This document shows, piece after piece, positions 59,061 to 64,000 of a DNA stretch of 64,000 nt. This DNA comes from Nitratidesulfovibrio sp. (GTDB lineage Bacteria; Desulfobacterota; Desulfovibrionia; Desulfovibrionales; Desulfovibrionaceae), in contig NZ_JBDXXH010000003.1 of assembly GCF_040373385.1 (NCBI RefSeq), forward strand, positions 434,001 to 498,000. Direction: 5' to 3'. The notes under the pieces are model-generated. The model was given only the letters and a program-made list of their open reading frames with translations. It had not been told where the DNA came from and searched no databases. The translations under genes and the position numbers were made by a program. Each line of letters starts with the position of its first letter. The stretch's first letter is position 1.

Positions 59061-59509
59061 CCGCAGCCTTGCCGGAACGCCCGGTCCGCAGCGGCGAATC
59101 CGTCGCACCATGTCGCCACCCCGGCCATGCCGTCACGGGTGGCCCATCGCCCTGTTCCGGGACATCCGGGGCGGGGCGTTGTCGTTGCGGCGTGGCTGGT
59201 GCACATCGTGCGCCAGGCGCCTGGTTGCATGACAGCGCAGGAGGGCTGGACAGGATGTTTCCTGCCCCCGCCACCCGGTCGGTATTCCTTTCTGTTTTTT
59301 TCAACATGTTTGTTTTAGTTGGCAAAGGTGTTTTTAGGTCGTGTCAGGTTTGTTTAGGTTTGTCCGGGTCGTCGTTCCGGATTGATGGTGTCAATCCTTG
59401 TGCACGTTTTCTACTTGTTTCGTGACTGTTTGGACTGCTAACATTCATGCCCATTGGAGAGTAACCGGACACCCGAAGACAACGACCAACGACCAACCCG
59501 GAGGATGCC
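59061..59509. other. tupA upstream region
   Basis: 449 bases without a credible gene. The segment 59283-59450 is AT-rich compared with the rest of the window and most likely holds the tup promoter. It includes a T-run region (TTTTTTTCAACATG) and tandem GGTTTGT motifs (59347-59363), and the inverted repeat described separately. Exact promoter boxes could not be assigned. Confidence 0.45.
59379..59397. promoter_or_regulatory. Inverted repeat upstream of tupABC, candidate operator
   Basis: GGATTGA-TGGTG-TCAATCC is a perfect 7-base inverted repeat with a 5-base spacer, 113 bases before the tupA ATG. A smaller pair, TCCGG/CCGGA, lies just upstream (59362-59381). Tungstate uptake genes in sulfate reducers are known to be repressed by dedicated regulators such as TunR, so a tungstate-responsive operator is plausible. 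I cannot recall the TunR motif well enough to compare. Confidence 0.45.
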
Positions 59510-60331
59510 ATGCGTCGTCTGCTTCTCGTTCTTTGCCTGTTCACCGTAATGCTGCCTGCGCAGTCCATGGCGGCGGACAAGGTGCTGATGATGGCCACCA
59601 CCACCAGCACCGCCGATACCGGCCTGCTCGACGATCTTGCCCCCGCCTTCCAGAAGGAGACGGGCATCGAGCTCAAGTTCACGGCCACCGGCACCGGCAA
59701 GGCGCTGGAAATGGGCCGCAGCTGCAACGTGGATGTGCTGCTGGTGCACGACCCTGAGGCCGAGGCCAAGTTCGTGGGTGACGGCTTCGGCATCAATCGC
59801 GTCCAACTGATGTACAACGATTTCGTCATGGTGGGCCCCAAGGCCGACCCGGCGGGCGTGAAGGGCAAGTCCGTGGCCGAGGCCATGAAGGCCCTGTCTG
59901 CGGGCAAGGCCCCGTTCATCAGCCGTGGCGACAAGTCCGGCACCCATGCGCTGGAACTGCGCCTGTGGAAGGATACCGGCGCGGGCGTGCCCGAAGGCAA
60001 GGAATGGTACGTGGAAGCGGGCCAGGGCATGATGCGCACCATCGCCATGTGCGCGGAAAAGGGCGGCTACACCCTTACCGACCGGGGCACCTGGATCAAG
60101 TACGAGGCGGGCCTGAAGGAAGCCGGGCCGCTGTCCATCGTGGTGGAGAAGGATCAGAAGCTGTTCAACCAGTACAGCTCCATCACCGTGAACCCGGCCA
60201 AGTGCCCGTCTGCCAAGGCCGACCTGGCCGACGCCTTCACCAAATGGATGGCCAGCCCCTCTACCCAGAAGCGCATCGCCGACTTCAAGCTGATGGAAAA
60301 GCCGCTGTTTACGCCCAACGCGGGCAAGTAA
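59510..60331 (+). CDS. tupA: Tungstate ABC transporter substrate-binding protein
   Basis: This 273-residue periplasmic protein has a signal peptide (about 1-21, ending QSMA). Its mature N-terminus VLMMATTTSTADTGLLDDL carries the TTTS oxyanion-binding motif of TupA. Later it has FTATGTGKALEMGRSCNVDVLLVHDP and FISRGDKSGTHALELRLWKDTG. It captures tungstate for tungsten enzymes such as formate dehydrogenases and aldehyde oxidoreductases. AGGAGG-like sequence precedes the ATG. A hairpin follows the gene. Confidence 0.93.
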   Translation: MRRLLLVLCLFTVMLPAQSMAADKVLMMATTTSTADTGLLDDLAPAFQKETGIELKFTATGTGKALEMGRSCNVDVLLVHDPEAEAKFVGDGFGINRVQLMYNDFVMVGPKADPAGVKGKSVAEAMKALSAGKAPFISRGDKSGTHALELRLWKDTGAGVPEGKEWYVEAGQGMMRTIAMCAEKGGYTLTDRGTWIKYEAGLKEAGPLSIVVEKDQKLFNQYSSITVNPAKCPSAKADLADAFTKWMASPSTQKRIADFKLMEKPLFTPNAGK

Positions 60332-60356
60332 GCCAGCGTCGTTGACGGATACCCGG

Positions 60357-60387
60357 CGGCGGGGCGGCAGTGCCGTTCCGCCGTCTT
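60357..60387 (+). terminator. Hairpin between tupA and tupB
   Basis: CGGCGG..CGGCA pairs with TGCCG..CCGCCG, followed by TCTTTTCG, 26 bases after tupA. It should act as a partial terminator, giving more TupA than membrane parts. The arrangement parallels the hairpin between livK and livH. Confidence 0.75.
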
Positions 60388-60506
60388 TTCGCGGGCGGCA
60401 GTGGAATAGGCATGTCCGCGTGCCAGACGATCGGCGCCTTTCGTCCCCTGTCGTTGCCCGCATGGGGGATGGCGTTTAGAGTCCCCTGCAAGGAGACCGC
60501 AGCCCA

Positions 60507-61202
60507 ATGGACTATCTGATCGACGGCCTTGCCACCGCCCTGCGCCTGCTGGCCGCTGGCGACGCCGAAACCTTTTCCGCCGTATGGATCACCCTTGCGG
60601 CGTCGGGAATGTCCATTGCCGCGTGTCTGGCCATCGGCGCGCCGCTGGGGTTCCTGATCGGCTACCATGACTTTCCGGGCCGCCGGGCCGTGCGCATTGC
60701 CGTGGATACGGCGCTGTGCTTTCCCACCGTGGTCATCGGCCTGCTGGTGTACCTGCTGCTGTCGCGGCAGGGGCCATTGGGCGATCTGGGGCTGCTGTTC
60801 ACCATTCCCGGCATGTCCGTGGGCCTGACGCTGCTGGGAATACCCATCGTCATGGCCATGACCGCGTTGGCCGTGGAGCAGGCCGACGCGCGCCTGCGCC
60901 TGACCCTGCTCACCCTGGGGGCCAACGGGCGCCAGGTGCTCTTCGCCACCCTGTGGGAAACCCGCTACCACCTGATGTTGGCGGGGGTGGCGGCCTTCGG
61001 GCGCATCGTGTCCGAGGTGGGGATTTCCATGATGGTGGGGGGCAACATCAAGTGGCATACCCGTACCATCACCACGGCCATTGCGCTGGAAACGGGCAAG
61101 GGCGACTACGCCCTGGGCATTGCCCTGGGACTGGTGTTGCTGGCCATTGCCCTGTTGCTGAACCTGGTTCTGGCGGGGTTGCGCAGGAGGGCGGGAAGAT
61201 GA
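60507..61202 (+). CDS. tupB: Tungstate ABC transporter permease
   Basis: This 231-residue inner-membrane protein has about five to six helices and the inner-membrane loop typical of ABC permeases (RLRLTLLTLGANGRQVLFATLW). TupB hallmarks include LCFPTVVIGLLVYLLLSRQGPLG and GRIVSEVGISMMVGGNI. AAGGAG lies about 10 bases before the ATG. Its stop overlaps the tupC ATG. Confidence 0.93.
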   Translation: MDYLIDGLATALRLLAAGDAETFSAVWITLAASGMSIAACLAIGAPLGFLIGYHDFPGRRAVRIAVDTALCFPTVVIGLLVYLLLSRQGPLGDLGLLFTIPGMSVGLTLLGIPIVMAMTALAVEQADARLRLTLLTLGANGRQVLFATLWETRYHLMLAGVAAFGRIVSEVGISMMVGGNIKWHTRTITTAIALETGKGDYALGIALGLVLLAIALLLNLVLAGLRRRAGR

Positions 61203-62002
61203 GCGGACACGAGACGCGATCCGGGCACCCGTTGCCTCCCGATACCCCGGTTGCTCACGTATGCGGCGATCCTGCCGAGGCTGGCACCGGCGTGCCGTGC
61301 ACGCGCGGTAACGCGCCGCTCTATCAACTGGAGGGCGTGGTGCGCCGCCACGGCGACCGGACGGTGCTTGACGTGCCCCGGTTGGACATCGCCGCCGGGG
61401 GGATCACCGGGGTGGTGGGACCCAATGGCGGCGGCAAGTCCACCCTGCTGCGCCTGCTGGCCCTGCTGGACGCCCCCTGCCGGGGCCAACTGCGCTTTGC
61501 GGGAGAGGCGGTGGGACCGCTGTCTTCCGGGCGCACGGCGGACCTGCGCCGCTCGGTGACCCTGCTGTTGCAGGAACCCTACCTGCTGCGCCGCAGCGTG
61601 TACGAGAACGTGGCCTTCGGCCTGTCCGTGCGGTCTGGGCGGTCTGTGCGGTTCTGGCGGTCCGGGCACGGCGTGCGCGAAACGGCGGATGCCGTGCGGG
61701 GCGCGCTGGAACTGGTGGCCCTGGACCCGGACGTGTTCCTGCGCCGTCGCTGGTTCGAACTTTCCGGCGGCGAGGCCCAGCGCGTGGCCCTGGCCGCCCG
61801 GCTGGCCTTTTCGCCGCGCGTGCTGCTGATGGACGAACCCACGGCCAGCCTGGACGAGGACAGCGCCGCGCGCATCGCCGACGCCGCCCGCGCCGTGGCC
61901 GAGCGCGGCACCACGGTCATCGTGGTCTCGCACGACCGCGATTGGCTGGAGCCGTTGGCTGGCCGCATCCTGAAGGTACGGCGGGGGCAGGTGGAAGGAT
62001 AG
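61199..62002 (+). CDS. tupC: Tungstate ABC transporter ATP-binding protein
   Basis: This 267-residue ATPase has Walker A GPNGGGKST, signature ELSGGEAQRVALAARLAFSP, Walker B VLLMDEPTASLDED and switch His in VVSHDRD. The first 40 residues are an unconserved extension; translation begins at the ATGA overlap with tupB (61199). A nonamer-encoded insert (SVRSGRSVRFWRSGHG, 61628-61663) lies between the Q-loop region and the signature motif, an unusual place for extra sequence. Confidence 0.93.
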   Translation: MSGHETRSGHPLPPDTPVAHVCGDPAEAGTGVPCTRGNAPLYQLEGVVRRHGDRTVLDVPRLDIAAGGITGVVGPNGGGKSTLLRLLALLDAPCRGQLRFAGEAVGPLSSGRTADLRRSVTLLLQEPYLLRRSVYENVAFGLSVRSGRSVRFWRSGHGVRETADAVRGALELVALDPDVFLRRRWFELSGGEAQRVALAARLAFSPRVLLMDEPTASLDEDSAARIADAARAVAERGTTVIVVSHDRDWLEPLAGRILKVRRGQVEG

Positions 62003-62115
62003 CCCCGGCGCGGGCAGGCCCCCTGGGCCCCCTGTCCGCCGCAGCATCCGTTCTTCGAGCGCGCCCGCATTGCCGCCCGGCGCCTCCCCTTGCCCACGGA
62101 ATCCGGGCAATGCCG

Positions 62116-62157
62116 CGAACGCCGCCCCCACCATGGCGTGGGGGCGGCGTTCGTATT
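62116..62157 (+). terminator. Rho-independent terminator after tupC
   Basis: CGAACGCCGCCCCCAC and its complement form a 16-base perfect stem with a CATGGC loop, followed by TATTTC. It is the strongest hairpin in the tup region. Confidence 0.85.
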
Positions 62158-62448
62158 TCAGGCCTTCGGGGCGTCGGATGTCCGATGTCCAGAAACTGTA
62201 GACTGGTTTTTCAGACCGGGAAAGCCTGTTCGAAAAACTTTAGACTTTGGCGTGATTTTTCTAGAGATGGCGGTTGATGCAGGTTTGCCCTGTTGCGCGA
62301 TTTTCTCGGCCCCCGGCGGTGGCAAAGGCCGGGTATAGGCTGGGGGATTGCGTGGCAAGGGGGAGCCAGGTCGAAACAGTAGGGGTACCGGGAGCAGATG
62401 CAGCCTGCGCGCGCCGGGGCACATCCCCCCCCCCCGCGCTGTCGTCGG
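62158..62448. other. Intergenic region between tupC and acs (convergent)
   Basis: No gene is seen. The region is comparatively AT-rich at 62195-62275 and carries two related segments (AAACTGTAGACTGGTTTTT and AAAACTTTAGACTTTGG). It ends with a run of eleven C (62425-62435) shortly after the acs stop. No clear terminator for acs was found. Confidence 0.35.
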
Positions 62449-64000
62449 CTATACGTACCCATCTTCGAGCGTGGACAAATCCCCCGTATCCCGGCCCAGT
62501 TCCTCGCTGCGCAGCACCCGGCGCATGATCTTGCCGCTGCGGTTGCGGGGCAGCCCCTCGCGGAAGGACACCTCGCGGATGACCGCCACCGGCCCCAGTT
62601 CGCGACGCACGTGCTCCACCAGTTCGGTGGCCAGGTCGTCGGCGCTGACCATGGTGCCCAGCGGTGGGTGGTCATCCACCAGCACCACGAAGGCCTTGGC
62701 CACCTCGCCGCGCAAGTCGTCGGGCACGCCGATGACCGCGCATTCCGCCACCGTGGGGTGCGAGGCCAGTGCCGCCTCCATCTCTGCCGTACCGATGCGG
62801 TGCCCGGCGATGAGCAGCACGTCGTCGGCCCGGCCCTGAATCCAGAAGTAGCCATCCTCGTCGCGCCGGGCCACGTCGCCGGTGCAGTACCAGCCGGGAA
62901 AGCGTTCCCAGTACAGGCGGCGGTAGCTTTCGTCGTCGTTGTACACCCCGCAGGACATGGCGGGCCACGGGCGTTGCAGCACCAGCAGGCCGCCGCGCCC
63001 CGGCCCCACGGGCTTGCCGTGTTCGTCCACCACGTCGGCCTCGATGCCGGGCAGCGGGCGGGTGACCGAACCGGGCTTCAGCAGCGACACGGGCAGGGGG
63101 CTGAGCATGATCATGCCCGTCTCCGTCTGCCACCAGGTGTCCAGCACCGGGCAGCGCCCGCGCCCCACGTGGCGGTGAAACCACAGCCACGCTTCCGGGC
63201 TGATGGGCTCACCCACCGTGGCCAGCAGGCGCAGGGTGGTCAGGTCGTGTCGGGCCACGTGTTGCGCGCCGTGACGCATCAGCATGCGTACCAGGGTGGG
63301 CGCGGTGTACAGGATGGTGATGCCAAGGCGTTCCACCATGGACCACACCCGTCCCGGTTCCGGGTACAGGGGGTGCCCTTCATAGAGGACCGTGGTCGTG
63401 CCCGCCATGAGCGGCCCGTACACCACGTAGCTGTGCCCGGTGATCCAGCCCGGCTCCGCCGTGCACCAGAAAATGTCCGTGGGCTTCACGTCGAACACCC
63501 AGCGCATGGTGCGGTGCACCCCCACCATGTAGCCGCCGTGGGCGTGCACGTGCCCCTTGGGCTTGCCCGTGGTGCCGGAGGTGTACAGCAGGAACAGCGG
63601 GTCCGTGCTGTCCATGATCTCGGTAAGCGCTTCGTGGTGCTGGCCGCGCACGGCGTCGTGGTACCAGATGTCGCGCCCTTCGGTCATGGGCGTTTCCACG
63701 TGGGCGCGGTGCACCACCACCATGTGGCGCACCCCGGCGGCAAGGTCGGGCGGCAGGGTGGCTACTGCCTCGTCGGCGATGGGTTTGAGCGGGATGACCC
63801 GGCCATTGCGGTAGAAGCCGTCCACCGTGACGATGACGGCGGGGCGGGCGTCCTCCATGCGGTCGCGCAGCGAGCGGGCGGAAAAGCCGCCGAACACCGT
63901 GGAATGCACGGCCCCGATCTTGGCGGCGGCCAGCATGGCGAACACCGTTTCAGGCAGGGGCGGCATGTAGATGATGACCCGGTCGCCCTTGCCCACGCCC
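62449..64000 (-). CDS. acs: Acetyl-CoA synthetase, C-terminal part (truncated by window)
   Basis: The visible 517 residues form the larger C-terminal part of an AMP-forming acetyl-CoA synthetase; the start lies beyond the right edge. Seen: KGDRVIIYMPPLPE, the P-loop-like LYTSGTTGKPKGHVHAHGG, AEPGWITGHSYVVYGPL, DTWWQTETGM, WYCTGDVARRDEDGYFW and the C-terminal NRSGKIMRRVLR containing the Lys normally regulated by acetylation. It activates acetate to acetyl-CoA. No break is visible in the frame. Confidence 0.94.
   Translation of the reverse strand, partial: GVGKGDRVIIYMPPLPETVFAMLAAAKIGAVHSTVFGGFSARSLRDRMEDARPAVIVTVDGFYRNGRVIPLKPIADEAVATLPPDLAAGVRHMVVVHRAHVETPMTEGRDIWYHDAVRGQHHEALTEIMDSTDPLFLLYTSGTTGKPKGHVHAHGGYMVGVHRTMRWVFDVKPTDIFWCTAEPGWITGHSYVVYGPLMAGTTTVLYEGHPLYPEPGRVWSMVERLGITILYTAPTLVRMLMRHGAQHVARHDLTTLRLLATVGEPISPEAWLWFHRHVGRGRCPVLDTWWQTETGMIMLSPLPVSLLKPGSVTRPLPGIEADVVDEHGKPVGPGRGGLLVLQRPWPAMSCGVYNDDESYRRLYWERFPGWYCTGDVARRDEDGYFWIQGRADDVLLIAGHRIGTAEMEAALASHPTVAECAVIGVPDDLRGEVAKAFVVLVDDHPPLGTMVSADDLATELVEHVRRELGPVAVIREVSFREGLPRNRSGKIMRRVLRSEELGRDTGDLSTLEDGYV

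Overview
The window is high-GC DNA from what looks like a sulfate-reducing deltaproteobacterium of the Desulfovibrionaceae (Desulfovibrio/Nitratidesulfovibrio type). This is inferred from the gene set: a fused CobA-HemD protein, TupABC tungstate uptake, several large PAS/Cache signalling proteins, sigma-54 regulators and a bacteriohemerythrin-diguanylate cyclase. No rRNA, tRNA, CRISPR array or insertion sequence was found. Both window ends cut genes: a TadE-like gene on the left and acetyl-CoA synthetase on the right.

Layout. 1-10959 (minus strand) is a complete-looking Flp/Tad pilus operon. In transcription order it holds three flp pilin genes, tadV, rcpC, rcpA, a small lipoprotein gene, tadZ, tadA, tadB, tadC, tadD and a truncated tadE-like gene. 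A textbook sigma-54 promoter (11020-11036) with an upstream inverted repeat precedes the first pilin gene, and the next gene upstream (11432-13027) encodes a sigma-54 response regulator, so a self-contained regulatory circuit is likely. 15325-20399 is a branched-chain amino acid type ABC transporter (livKHMGF). 20626-29576 holds a single-domain response regulator, purT, tgt, a Cache/PAS diguanylate cyclase and a YyaL/DUF255 protein. 29577-30691 has no convincing protein but carries a tandem glycine riboswitch with no glycine gene after it. 30692-36954 holds a DUF2459 protein, a hypothetical, a membrane GGDEF-hemerythrin protein, an MgtC-like protein and a BPL_N-domain protein. 37134-45598 holds valS, an uncharacterised lipoprotein pair, a DUF3795 protein, cobA-hemD, a MOSC protein and purN. 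45929-59060 holds a LysE exporter, a binding-protein/histidine-kinase pair, an AMMECR1 protein, an MFS carrier, a secreted hypothetical, a tandem universal stress protein, and a histidine kinase/sigma-54 regulator pair. 59510-62002 is tupABC.

The most unusual structure is a family of six related imperfect palindromes (about 78-254 bp). Five begin within a few bases of a stop codon (tadC, livG, livF, cobA-hemD, purN) and the sixth ends the riboswitch transcript region. All six share one orientation relative to upstream transcription, and their arms change in matched pairs between copies. This suggests a mobile or selected 3'-end element that folds as RNA or DNA. The window is also rich in short tandem repeats: nonamers at several loci, inside and between genes; two separate 26-bp repeats that overlap the 3' ends of genes; and a 13-15 bp repeat in front of a diguanylate cyclase.
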